52,673 bases of DNA from positions 1 through 52,673 of the forward strand of contig CAYUEW010000001.1 in assembly GCA_964444095.1 (NCBI GenBank), read 5' to 3'. Position 1 is the stretch's first letter. Every line of letters begins with the position of its first letter. This DNA is from JAGLWP01 sp964444095 (GTDB lineage Archaea > Nanobdellota > Nanobdellia > Pacearchaeales > GW2011-AR1). Below, in pieces: positions 6,837 through 14,994 of this stretch. The notes beneath the pieces were generated by a model, which did no database searches, was not told where the DNA came from, and saw only the letters and a program-made list of their open reading frames with translations. A program made the translations under genes and the position numbers.

Positions 6837-9125
6837 ATGGAATTTGGACAGGAAACTCCTCTTTATTCTTCAGAGGTGCAAAGAGAAGGTGGTGAAGATG
6901 TTCTTTATATTAATTACCTTGGGGCACCTTATGTGCCGGGGTTAGCCGAGTCGCCAGAAGTTATGGGGAGGACGATTGACGCCCTTATAGAAAATCCAAA
7001 TGTGACGAGGATTGTTTTTGTTCAGCAAAAAAATTATAATTATGATTTTAAAGAAACGGCTTTGCTTTTAGAGGTAGCTCAACTTTATATTTATTTTTTA
7101 AAGCAAGAAGAAATTCTGTCTCAGGCAAAGTTAATTACAAATCAACCGCAATTTTTTACACAGCGTTATAATTCTGTATTTTCTTTTTTGTTTTTGTTGA
7201 AACAAGATCCAATTGCTTCCAGGAGTGAATTAGTGAAGTTAATTATTGAAGCAAGAATTCTTTTAGAGAAAATTGGGGTGGATGCGCAAGTAGACCAGAG
7301 GGGTTATATTCATTTTTTAGAAAGATTATTAAGTAAATTGGAATCAACAGGATTGATACAAGAAGCGCTCCCGCATTTAGAAACATATCAAAAAGGAAGT
7401 CGGGGAATTTATTCTAGAATTTTCCAAGCAGATATCATTCCGAATTTTACTTTTACAAGATTAGTTTCTGATTTGCCAGAAGATGTAGAGATTATTGACC
7501 AGTATGAAATTTCAGGAGATAAAGACGATAAGTCGTTTGTAACAATTTTGAAAAGAAAAAATGAATCCAAATTGGTTTATCATCTTAACCCCCCAGAAAA
7601 TACCTTGACAGAAGAGCAGGGAGTTTTGCTTAATCTTGCGAGGGGAGTTTTAATTGAGCACCAGCCCAAGGCAGAGGAGTTTGTTGATACAGAAAGAACA
7701 CGGCAAGTTTTTTTTAATATTTCTAAAGATTTGTTGCAAGATTTGGCTCAAGCGAAAGGGATTAAATTGGGATATTCTGATTTGAATAAGTTGGCTACTA
7801 TTTTGGTAAGGCACACTATTGGATTTGGATTGATTGAAGTTTTGCTTCAGGATAAAAAATTGCAGGATATTGTTTTGAATGCACCAATTCCATTGCTTAC
7901 AATCTTTGTAAGACATCAAGATTATGATGAATGTTCAACGAATATTTTGCCGAGTCAAGAGGATGTTGATTCTTGGGCTGCAAAGTTTAGAATGCTTTCT
8001 GGGCGCCCATTAGATGAAGCTAATCCGATTCTTGATACCCAATTAGAGATTGGAAAGATAAGGGCGAGAATTGCGATTATACAAAAGCCACTTTCTCCAG
8101 ATGGGTTGGCTTATGCTATTAGGAGACATAGAGATGAGCCTTGGACTTTGCCCCTTTTTGTGAAAAACAAAATGATTAATTCTTTTACTGCGGGTTTGTT
8201 AAGTTTTTTAATTGACGGTGCAAGAACACTTCTTGTTGCAGGAACGAGAAGTTCCGGGAAAACATCTTTATTAGGAAGTTTGTTGTTGGAGATTTCTCCA
8301 AAATCTAGAATTATTGTAATTGAAGATTCATTGGAATTGCCTGTAGAATCTTTGAGGAAATTAAAATATGATATTTTAAGAATGAAAGTTAGATCTGCTT
8401 TGTTGAAAACAACCACAGAAGTTTCTGCAGATGATGGAATAAGAACTAGTTTGAGGTTGGGTGATTCTTGTTTAATTATTGGTGAAGTTAGAAGTGTTGA
8501 AGCTAAGGCATTGTACGAAGCGATGAGAGTTGGGGCGTTGGCAAATGTGGTTGCAGGAACAATTCATGGTGCTTCTCCTTATGGGGTTTTTGATAGAGTT
8601 GTTAATGATTTAGGAGTTCCTGCTACGAGCTTTAAAGCTACAGATATTGTGGCGGTTTGTAATCCGATAAAATCCCCAGATGGTTTACATTCTTGGAGAC
8701 GACTTGTGCAATTAACTGAAGTGAGAAAGCATTGGCAAAAAGACCCCATGGAAGAAAAAGGATTTGTAGATTTATTAAAATATAATATTGATAAAGATGA
8801 GCTTGAACCGAGTGATGATTTGATTAATGGAGAGAGTGAAATAATTAAAAATGTGGCATCGAATGTTCGGGGTTGGGCAGGAAATTGGGATGCGGTCTAT
8901 GATAATATTCTTCTCAGAGGAAAAATTAAACAAGAATTAGTAGACACAGCTGAAAAAACAAAAGATTTTGATTTGCTTGAGGCTAAATTTAATACTCTTG
9001 CTAATCATGCATTTCATGAAATTTCTAGCGAAGTGATAGCAGAAACAGGTCTCCCTTTGAGTGAAGATGTTTATCCTAAATGGAAAGATTGGCTTTCTAA
9101 GCAGATTAAGGGTAGAAAGATTTAA
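6837..9125 (+). CDS. Type IV pilus/Tad-type secretion ATPase
   Basis: A 762-residue hexameric-type ATPase that would power assembly of a pilus or pseudopilus at the membrane. The C-terminal motor domain has the Walker A motif GTRSSGKT (residues 469-476), the acidic IIVIEDSLELP and the His/Walker-B region GEVRSVEAKALYEAMRVGA (from about 549), as in archaeal TadA/VirB11/GspE proteins. The first 280 residues form a family-specific N-terminal extension. The ATG at 6837 is chosen because TTTAAA is centred 24.5 bp upstream; the upstream TTG start adds an unconvincing hydrophobic stretch. The platform protein follows two small genes later, so this is the motor of the locus. Confidence 0.92.
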   Translation: MEFGQETPLYSSEVQREGGEDVLYINYLGAPYVPGLAESPEVMGRTIDALIENPNVTRIVFVQQKNYNYDFKETALLLEVAQLYIYFLKQEEILSQAKLITNQPQFFTQRYNSVFSFLFLLKQDPIASRSELVKLIIEARILLEKIGVDAQVDQRGYIHFLERLLSKLESTGLIQEALPHLETYQKGSRGIYSRIFQADIIPNFTFTRLVSDLPEDVEIIDQYEISGDKDDKSFVTILKRKNESKLVYHLNPPENTLTEEQGVLLNLARGVLIEHQPKAEEFVDTERTRQVFFNISKDLLQDLAQAKGIKLGYSDLNKLATILVRHTIGFGLIEVLLQDKKLQDIVLNAPIPLLTIFVRHQDYDECSTNILPSQEDVDSWAAKFRMLSGRPLDEANPILDTQLEIGKIRARIAIIQKPLSPDGLAYAIRRHRDEPWTLPLFVKNKMINSFTAGLLSFLIDGARTLLVAGTRSSGKTSLLGSLLLEISPKSRIIVIEDSLELPVESLRKLKYDILRMKVRSALLKTTTEVSADDGIRTSLRLGDSCLIIGEVRSVEAKALYEAMRVGALANVVAGTIHGASPYGVFDRVVNDLGVPATSFKATDIVAVCNPIKSPDGLHSWRRLVQLTEVRKHWQKDPMEEKGFVDLLKYNIDKDELEPSDDLINGESEIIKNVASNVRGWAGNWDAVYDNILLRGKIKQELVDTAEKTKDFDLLEAKFNTLANHAFHEISSEVIAETGLPLSEDVYPKWKDWLSKQIKGRKI

Positions 9126-9160
9126 GAAAATTTTTTAAAGAGGAAAAGACTTGATTGAAG

Positions 9161-9703
9161 ATGGCAAAACGTTATGGGATAGATATAGGAAATACGGGGT
9201 ATGAGGATGCTACTTCATTATACAGAGAAGCAGTATGGGATGCAAAAAAAAGTAAGCGGTCTATAAATGGGCCAGCACAGATAGATGTAATTAGAAAATT
9301 TACTGGTGCTGCAGGATTATTTGAGGAAGGAAAAAATTATTCTAAAGCACAAAAAGCTTTAGAAGGTGCTAAAAATTATTTAAGTGATTCTCATATTGGG
9401 GGGGAAATGAATATTCGGTTAGAAAAAAATATAGAAAGTAGGTTAAAAAAAATAGAAGGAAAGATGCCTTCTAAACGAAAAGGGATATTTGTAAATTCCC
9501 CTTTTGTCTTTGCAACTTTTGCAGTTGTTAGTTTGTTGAGCGCATTGTTTTTTATTTCATTTGATTTAACAGGAAATATTATTTTAGGAGATGCTCAAAC
9601 AAATTTGGGATTCTTGGCAGCAGGGTTATTTATGCTGGGTTTAGTGTTTGTATTCTTATATTTTAAAAGTAAAAACAAATTTTTAATTAAGAAATCCAAA
9701 TAA
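9161..9703 (+). CDS. Helical protein with two C-terminal membrane segments
   Basis: 180 residues. The first ~100 form an all-helical, TPR/MIT-like cytoplasmic region (DATSLYREAVWDAKKS, then FEEGKNYSKAQKALEGAKNYL). Two transmembrane helices (about 112-135 and 148-168) and a Lys-rich end follow. No enzymatic motif is seen. It lies between the ATPase and the platform protein, so it is a good candidate for a pilus-assembly scaffold. The ATG at 9161 fits a TTTAAA centred 24.5 bp upstream better than the TTG two codons earlier. Confidence 0.55.
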   Translation: MAKRYGIDIGNTGYEDATSLYREAVWDAKKSKRSINGPAQIDVIRKFTGAAGLFEEGKNYSKAQKALEGAKNYLSDSHIGGEMNIRLEKNIESRLKKIEGKMPSKRKGIFVNSPFVFATFAVVSLLSALFFISFDLTGNIILGDAQTNLGFLAAGLFMLGLVFVFLYFKSKNKFLIKKSK

Positions 9704-9747
9704 TTTTTCTAAACATTTATTAACCTTTTATCCTTAATTTTAAAAAG

Positions 9748-10065
9748 ATGGTGAGCTGGGTTGGTTTTGCATGGCAAGTAGAAATTATTGCAGTAGCAAT
9801 TTTAATTTATGCTTTGGTAGTGTTTTTAAGAGCGATAATAAAATTAGATAAAGAATTTAGATTAGCTCTTTTATTGGTTTTAAGTTCTGTGATAATTAAT
9901 GTGGCTTTGGGGCTTATGATGGGGGTTTTCATAACTTCTGGAGCTGAATCAGAACAATTGATTGGGCTTTGGGTAATTCGTCCTATTGTTACTCTTGTTG
10001 TAGCAGTTTTAATTTTGTTCGGTGCAAGAAAATTTGTGTCTGCAATGAATACAAGAAACGAATAA
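9748..10065 (+). CDS. Small three-helix membrane protein
   Basis: 105 residues with three hydrophobic helices joined by short charged loops and ending in KFVSAMNTRNE. Family not recognised. It is preceded by AAACATTTATTAAC, a promoter-like element also found before other genes of this locus (10072, 12269 and 14558). Its place between the ATPase and the TadC-like platform gene suggests a membrane accessory subunit; nothing else can be said. Confidence 0.5.
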   Translation: MVSWVGFAWQVEIIAVAILIYALVVFLRAIIKLDKEFRLALLLVLSSVIINVALGLMMGVFITSGAESEQLIGLWVIRPIVTLVVAVLILFGARKFVSAMNTRNE

Positions 10066-10112
10066 TTCTAAACATTTATTAATTCTATTCTGATTTTATT
10101 TAAAAGAGGAAA

Positions 10113-12269
10113 ATGCCAAAGAAATTAACTGTTGAAGAGGTTCTTAGGAAGCATGGTGGAAAGATAGAGCGCCAGATTGGAGCGATGCCCAAGAAGACGA
10201 ATTATAGTCAAGAATATATTAAATTTAAAAAAGAAATTTCTCCAGAACTCGGGCGTTATGAAAAATGGTGTAGAAGTTTAGGGCAGATTATCAAACTTAA
10301 AGTTTCTAAAAAAGATGAAGATAAAATACGGAAACACCTTGAGATAGCACATTTGAATGTTGAACCTTGGCAATCTTTAACCCTTAGTGTAATGGGTTTT
10401 TTGGCAATGTTCTTGTTAAGTTTAATAATTTCCATAGCAATAACTTTTATTAATGGAAGTTTAGCAGCGTTTCCTTTTTCCTTTTTCATTTTAATGATTG
10501 TATTTTCAATTTTTATTTTTTATTTTGTGAATAATTATCCAGAAAGATTAGCAAATAAATGGCGTCTTAAAGCATCTTCTCAGATGGTTCCTGCAATTTT
10601 GTATATTGTAGTTTACATGCGACATACGCCAAATTTAGAGAGGGCTGTTGCTTTTGCATCGCAACATTTAGAGCCGCCTCTTGCATTGGACTTTAGGAAA
10701 ATTTTCTATAATGTAGAAGTGAGAAAGTTTTCAACGATTAAGGAAAGTTTAGATAATTATTTGGACTCTTGGAAAGATTATTCTCTGGAATTTGTGGAAG
10801 CTTTTCATTTGATTGAAAGTAGTTTATTTGAACCAGATAATGCTCGAAGAATTTCTACTCTTGAAAAAGCATTGCAAGTTGTATTGGATGGAGTTTATGA
10901 TAGGATGTTGAAGTTTACCCATGATGTTAGAAGTCCTTTGACAAATGTTTATATGTTGGGAGTTGTGTTACCTACCTTGGCTTTGGCATTATTACCTCTT
11001 GCATCTGCTATGCTTGGAGGATTATTAACAGGTTATCATATTTTTATTATGTTTAATCTTCTTGTTCCTTTTTTTGTATTTTATCTTACAGATAAAATAA
11101 TGTTGTTAAGACCGGGAGGTTATGGGGAAACAGAATTGTTGGAAAAGAATCAATTTTATGCAGAATATAAAGATAAAAAACATTATGGTAAGGCTTTGCT
11201 GATTTGTTTGCCTTTTTTACTTATTGGACTTTTGCCTTTGATTGCACAATATACGCCGATTATGGAATTGATGGGGTTGCAAAAAGATTTTACCTTTGCA
11301 GATATTGGACTGGGTTTATTTGGAGAGGAAAACTTTTTTGATTTTAAAGAAACTGCAATAGGAATTGTTGGACCTTTTGGGGTGGGTGCTTTGTTATTAG
11401 GAATGTTTATTCCAGTAGGAATGGCTTTATTTTTTATTATAGCATACAAAGATAAAACTAAAAAATTAATTCAAGCGAGGAGGAAGACAAAACAATTAGA
11501 AAAAGAATTTAATAATTCTCTTTTTCAATTAGGGAATCGGATAGGGAATGGTATGCCTCCTGAACTTGCTTTTGGTAGAGTTGCAGAATCTTCTAAGGGA
11601 TTAATGACTGCGGATTTTTTTAGAAGGGTGAATTATAATATTCAGCAAGGGGGATTGAGTGTTGAGAAAGCGATTTTTGATAAGAAGAGGGGAGCCATGG
11701 TTTTGTATCCTTCAAGTATTATTGCGACAAGTATGAGAATTTTGGTCGAGTCTTCGAAGAAAGGTTTGAAGATTGCAGCAATAAGTTTGATGAGCATTTC
11801 AGAGTATGTTAAGAATATGCAAAAGATTACTAACCGACTTAAGGATATGTTAGCAGAGATAGTTTCAGATATGAAAAGTAATATGACTTTCCTTGCACCG
11901 TTGCTTTCTGGGATTGTTGTGGGCTTAGCGTTTATGATTACTTCTATTTTAAACAAATTGAATCTTGCTAGTTTATCTGGGGGAGATGTAGGAATAGGAA
12001 ATCTCGGAAGTATTTTGAATATTTTTGATTTAACGAAAATGATTCCCCCTTATTTCTTGCAAATAATAATTGGTATTTACATAATCCAAATAGTTTTCAT
12101 TCTTACTGGAACTCTTGTTACAATAGATTCTGGAGAAGATAAATTAGAAAAGACCCACAAGGTTGGACAAAATTTGAAAAAAGGAATCTTACTTTACTTT
12201 GTCACAGCAGTTTTATCAACACTTGCGTTATTTGTTTTGAGTTCTGTTGTCTTGGGGAACTTAGGATAA
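10113..12269 (+). CDS. TadC/FlaJ-like pilus platform protein with two T2SF domains
   Basis: A 718-residue polytopic protein with two type II secretion F (T2SF) domains in tandem, each a cytoplasmic helical bundle flanked by membrane helices. The first has MRHTPNLERAVAFASQ (about 168-185). The second has LGNRIGNGMPPELAFGRV with IQQGGLSVEKAI (about 470-530). At least nine membrane helices are visible. It would act as the membrane platform on which the ATPase drives pilin insertion. An AGAGG stretch lies a few bases before the ATG, and an ACATTTATTAAT element sits about 37 bp upstream. It follows the motor genes and precedes the pilin-like array. Confidence 0.9.
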   Translation: MPKKLTVEEVLRKHGGKIERQIGAMPKKTNYSQEYIKFKKEISPELGRYEKWCRSLGQIIKLKVSKKDEDKIRKHLEIAHLNVEPWQSLTLSVMGFLAMFLLSLIISIAITFINGSLAAFPFSFFILMIVFSIFIFYFVNNYPERLANKWRLKASSQMVPAILYIVVYMRHTPNLERAVAFASQHLEPPLALDFRKIFYNVEVRKFSTIKESLDNYLDSWKDYSLEFVEAFHLIESSLFEPDNARRISTLEKALQVVLDGVYDRMLKFTHDVRSPLTNVYMLGVVLPTLALALLPLASAMLGGLLTGYHIFIMFNLLVPFFVFYLTDKIMLLRPGGYGETELLEKNQFYAEYKDKKHYGKALLICLPFLLIGLLPLIAQYTPIMELMGLQKDFTFADIGLGLFGEENFFDFKETAIGIVGPFGVGALLLGMFIPVGMALFFIIAYKDKTKKLIQARRKTKQLEKEFNNSLFQLGNRIGNGMPPELAFGRVAESSKGLMTADFFRRVNYNIQQGGLSVEKAIFDKKRGAMVLYPSSIIATSMRILVESSKKGLKIAAISLMSISEYVKNMQKITNRLKDMLAEIVSDMKSNMTFLAPLLSGIVVGLAFMITSILNKLNLASLSGGDVGIGNLGSILNIFDLTKMIPPYFLQIIIGIYIIQIVFILTGTLVTIDSGEDKLEKTHKVGQNLKKGILLYFVTAVLSTLALFVLSSVVLGNLG

Positions 12270-12271
12270 CA

Positions 12272-12279
12272 TTTATTAA
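12272..12279 (+). promoter_or_regulatory. TATA-like element TTTATTAA before the pilin-like array
   Basis: TTTATTAA within ACATTTATTAAT (12269-12280), centred 25.5 bp before the ATG at 12301. The same 12-base element occurs at 10072-10083 and 14558-14569, so it appears to be the preferred promoter form of this locus. Confidence 0.5.
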
Positions 12280-12300
12280 TTATCTGTTGCTTTTTGTTTT

Positions 12301-12504
12301 ATGAAAAAGAGGAGTAAAAATAAAAGATTTTCCTACTACAATTTTTTTCCAAAAAATCGCAAGGCAATTATTTCAGAGTATCTTCCCTGGCTGTTGATTG
12401 CCATTGCTGTTCTTGCAATCCTAATGATAACTATTTTTTTATTAAAGGGACAGGGAGTTTCTTTGATAGACAAGATTAAGGAGTTGCTTGGGGGAGGCAG
12501 ATGA
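12301..12504 (+). CDS. Small pilin-like protein
   Basis: 67 residues. A basic N-terminus ending KNRKA is followed by IISEYLPWLL and a long hydrophobic helix. This matches an archaeal class III signal: cleavage after the alanine, with a glutamate near the start of the mature helix. The soluble part is only about 20 residues and ends in GGGR. The stop overlaps the next start (ATGA). It is probably a minor pilin or membrane anchor processed by the prepilin peptidase encoded at 17563-18408. Confidence 0.55.
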   Translation: MKKRSKNKRFSYYNFFPKNRKAIISEYLPWLLIAIAVLAILMITIFLLKGQGVSLIDKIKELLGGGR

Positions 12505-13274
12505 CAGAGTTAACTACAAGTCAATTAATAAAAATCATTCTTGGAATTTTTGTTGTAGTTGCAGTAGTGATAGGAGTCTTTTTATTCTTTAAGGGAAATG
12601 TAATTGATTTTTTTAAGAATCTACCTGGAACAGAAGAACCCTCTGGGGGAGCTGGAGCTTCAAAAGAGATAGGAGAAGAAGTTGAGGGAGAGACTCTAGA
12701 AATTCCTGGAGAAGAAGGTGAAGAAGAAACTGATTTGTCTTGCGAAGAATCAGATTGTACTTCTACTCTTCCAGAAGAATTGAGTTGCAGACTTGGAAAT
12801 GTTTTTGGTTATTTGCATAAATGTTCTCGAGGAGAATGTGTTAGAACAAGGGTGAAAAAAAAGATTTATGATTGTGAATTTGGTTGTACTGATGGAGAAT
12901 GTGATGTTTCTAAAGAAGAAGAAGCTGAAGAAGAAATTCCTGAAGAAGAAGATGAAGAAGAAACTGATTTGTCTTGCGAAGAATCAGATTGTACTTCTAC
13001 TCTTCCAGAAGAATTGAGTTGCAGACTTGGAAATGTTTTTGGTTATTTGCATAAATGTTCTCGAGGAGAATGTGTTAGAACAAGGGTGAAAAAAAAGATT
13101 TATGATTGTGAATTTGGTTGTACTGATGGAGAATGTGATGCTTGTTTGCCTACTGGAACTATTATTGGAAAAAATGTTTTGGTGATTGGAACTCCCAGTG
13201 GGTCTTGTTGTGATGAAGCTTATTGTGCTGAAAGAGGGTTTTTGGGAATGTGTAAGGAATATAAGTGTGGATAA
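12501..13274 (+). CDS. Membrane-anchored Cys-rich repeat protein
   Basis: 257 residues: an N-terminal membrane helix (about 9-30), then an acidic extracytoplasmic region containing two identical Cys-rich modules. Each module starts DLSCEESDC and ends CTDGECD, has eight cysteines and is separated from its twin by a Glu-rich linker. A third, different Cys-rich tail (GSCCDEAYCAERG) closes the protein. The even spacing suggests disulfide-stabilised surface domains. The 188-base DNA repeat behind the modules is apparently perfect, which points to a very recent duplication or gene conversion. It overlaps the preceding gene by four bases. Not a known family to me. Confidence 0.6.
   Translation: MTELTTSQLIKIILGIFVVVAVVIGVFLFFKGNVIDFFKNLPGTEEPSGGAGASKEIGEEVEGETLEIPGEEGEEETDLSCEESDCTSTLPEELSCRLGNVFGYLHKCSRGECVRTRVKKKIYDCEFGCTDGECDVSKEEEAEEEIPEEEDEEETDLSCEESDCTSTLPEELSCRLGNVFGYLHKCSRGECVRTRVKKKIYDCEFGCTDGECDACLPTGTIIGKNVLVIGTPSGSCCDEAYCAERGFLGMCKEYKCG
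12719..12906 (+). repeat. 188-bp direct repeat, copy 1
   Basis: This stretch is repeated without any difference I can see at 12953-13140 (period 234 bases, exactly 78 codons). It encodes the first Cys-rich module of the 12501-13274 protein. Confidence 0.9.
12953..13140 (+). repeat. 188-bp direct repeat, copy 2
   Basis: Second copy of the repeat at 12719-12906, in the same reading frame. The 46-base spacer codes for an acidic Glu-rich linker. Copies diverge abruptly at both ends. Confidence 0.9.
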
Positions 13275-13275
13275 A

Positions 13276-13707
13276 ATGAATAAAAAAGGATTTTTACTTG
13301 GAGAAGAAACTCTGAAAGTGGTGCTTGCGGTAATTGGTATTGGATTTTTAGTTTTTTTCTTAATGTCTCTTTATTATTCTTTTAATCGTAATAAGGATTT
13401 AGAACTTGCAGAATCTTCTTTAAATTATTTAATAGAACAAATTGAGTTAGAGAGCGAAGAAGCAGAAATTTACAATCCCGACAAATGGATATTGGCATCT
13501 TATAATAGGGGAGATATGCCTGAACTTTATTTGGGGAGGGATTGGGAAAATTGTATTTGTATTTGTGAAAAAGATTGTTCCAAAACTCAAAATACTGAAA
13601 TGGTTTGTGTAGAAAGCGAGTATTCTATTTCCCCCGCAAGCATTGAAATTGACTCGCCCTTGAATTTAGAAATTAATCCTATAAATAAAGTGATAACTAA
13701 AAAATAA
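13276..13707 (+). CDS. Pilin-like protein with class III signal peptide
   Basis: 143 residues. The N-terminus MNKKG|FLLGEETLKVVLAVIG fits prepilin peptidase cleavage after KKG. A hydrophobic helix follows, then an acidic soluble domain with a Cys cluster (NCICICEKDC). The ATG at 13276 lies one base after the preceding stop; longer in-frame starts overlap the upstream Cys-rich gene out of frame and are rejected. One of a series of pilin-like genes in this operon. Confidence 0.6.
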   Translation: MNKKGFLLGEETLKVVLAVIGIGFLVFFLMSLYYSFNRNKDLELAESSLNYLIEQIELESEEAEIYNPDKWILASYNRGDMPELYLGRDWENCICICEKDCSKTQNTEMVCVESEYSISPASIEIDSPLNLEINPINKVITKK

Positions 13708-13708
13708 A

Positions 13709-13810
13709 ATGGATATAGATGTTTTAATAAAATATTTAATGTGGATTGTTCTTTTTATCTTGGCTTTGACTGGATTATATTTTATGTTTAAAAAATTGGG
13801 GATTATGTAA
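13709..13810 (+). CDS. 33-residue single-pass membrane protein
   Basis: A very short gene between two pilin-like genes. The ATG lies one base after the upstream stop, and its TAA overlaps the next ATG (TAATG). The product is a single hydrophobic helix with an acidic start (MDIDVLIKYL) and a basic end (MFKKLGIM). The exact packing between neighbours is the best evidence that it is translated. It may be a small membrane subunit of the pilus-like machine. Confidence 0.55.
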   Translation: MDIDVLIKYLMWIVLFILALTGLYFMFKKLGIM

Positions 13811-14550
13811 TGAAAAAAATTAACAAAAAAGGGGAGATGACTTCTAAGCAAATAGTTACGCTTATAATTTTGATTACTAGTTTTGTGGTGCTCTTGATTT
13901 TATTTTTTAGATTGGATTTGGGGAGAGTAACTGATTCTGAAATTTGTCATAACTCTGTTGTTTTATCTGCTGCAGGTAAAAGTTTGGTAAGTGAACTTGA
14001 TTGTAAAACAGCATATGTTTGTATTTCTGGGGGAGAAGAATGTGAAGGAATTGTTCCGACAGAGACAGCTAAAATTAATATGAAAAAAGAAGAAAAAATC
14101 GTTAAGGAAGAAATTATGCAAGTTTTAGCTGATGAGATGGTAGATTGTTGGTGGATGTTTGGGGAGGGAGAATTAATTTATGCCCCTAACGCCGACGGGT
14201 ATCATTGTGCACTTTGTAATGTTGTGAAATTTGATTCTTCTATTCAAGAAAAATTTCCAGAATTAACTTATGCAGAATTTTATAATTATTTATCTATAAT
14301 AGAAAAAACAGAAAATAAAAATTATTTAGAATATCTTTATGGAACTTATAATTTGGAAATGGTGAAAGAAAAAAATAAGAAAATAAACATAGATACAGAT
14401 AAGATTTCTACTGCAGAAAAATTTGTCGTTCTCACAGGAATTGATCCTAGGATAGTATTGGTTGATAAAGTTATTTTTCCTTGGCTTGTAAAGTATGACC
14501 AGATAAAAACAAAAACAAAGTGTGAGGTTTTTGATATTACTCAAGCTTAA
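13810..14550 (+). CDS. Pilin-like membrane-anchored protein
   Basis: 246 residues. The N-terminus MKKINKKG|EMTSKQIVTLII is a class III-type signal with a long hydrophobic helix. The soluble domain has several cysteines (CHNS, CKTAYVC, CEGI, CALC) that could form disulfides outside the cell. No known fold is recognised. The start overlaps the stop of the 33-residue gene, so it belongs to the same transcript. Confidence 0.6.
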   Translation: MKKINKKGEMTSKQIVTLIILITSFVVLLILFFRLDLGRVTDSEICHNSVVLSAAGKSLVSELDCKTAYVCISGGEECEGIVPTETAKINMKKEEKIVKEEIMQVLADEMVDCWWMFGEGELIYAPNADGYHCALCNVVKFDSSIQEKFPELTYAEFYNYLSIIEKTENKNYLEYLYGTYNLEMVKEKNKKINIDTDKISTAEKFVVLTGIDPRIVLVDKVIFPWLVKYDQIKTKTKCEVFDITQA

Positions 14551-14560
14551 TTATGAAACA

Positions 14561-14568
14561 TTTATTAA
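14561..14568 (+). promoter_or_regulatory. TATA-like element TTTATTAA inside the pilin array
   Basis: Lies within ACATTTATTAAT (14558-14569) and is centred 25.5 bp before the ATG at 14590. It would start a second transcript carrying the pilin-like gene at 14590 and the amidase gene at 14991. Confidence 0.5.
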
Positions 14569-14589
14569 TCTTATTTGGTTTTTTGTCTT

Positions 14590-14994
14590 ATGAGGAAACT
14601 TTCTAAAAAGGGGAATATTCTAACAGAGTATATTATTTTTATTGTCTTAAATTTATTTTTTGCAACAATTCTTATTTTATTTTTAGCTTCGCGGATGGGC
14701 GCGGGGGGGGTTTTGGAAGAGGGATATGCAAAGCAAATAGCATTAAGTTTGGATGCTGCAAAACCAGGGATGAGAATTTATATTGGAATGGAAGGTGCAT
14801 TTGAGGTAGCAAAAAAAGAATTGGGAGAGGGAAGCATTGGAGGATTGGTAGGAATTGAAGGGAATATTGTGACGGTGCGACTTCAGGAAGGTTTGGGATA
14901 TTCTTATTCTTTTTTTAATAATGTGGATGTTACAACTTATTTAGATCCTTCAACTAATTTGGGTTATATCTTTATTGTGGACGAAATAAAATGA
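14590..14994 (+). CDS. Type IV pilin-like protein
   Basis: 134 residues. This is the most pilin-like member of the array: MRKLSKKG|NILTEYIIFIVL has the cleavage-site glycine and a glutamate at mature position +5, the hallmark residue of type IV pilins. The remaining ~100 residues form a small soluble domain. The ATG at 14590 is selected by the upstream TTTATTAA; a TTG at 14575 would place extra residues before the signal. Its stop overlaps the amidase start (ATGA), so the two are cotranscribed. Confidence 0.65.
   Translation: MRKLSKKGNILTEYIIFIVLNLFFATILILFLASRMGAGGVLEEGYAKQIALSLDAAKPGMRIYIGMEGAFEVAKKELGEGSIGGLVGIEGNIVTVRLQEGLGYSYSFFNNVDVTTYLDPSTNLGYIFIVDEIK

Noticed and set aside
13186..13275. 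Upstream start for the pilin-like gene at 13276
   Set aside because: It would add 30 residues read out of frame through the Cys-rich gene and bury the class III signal.
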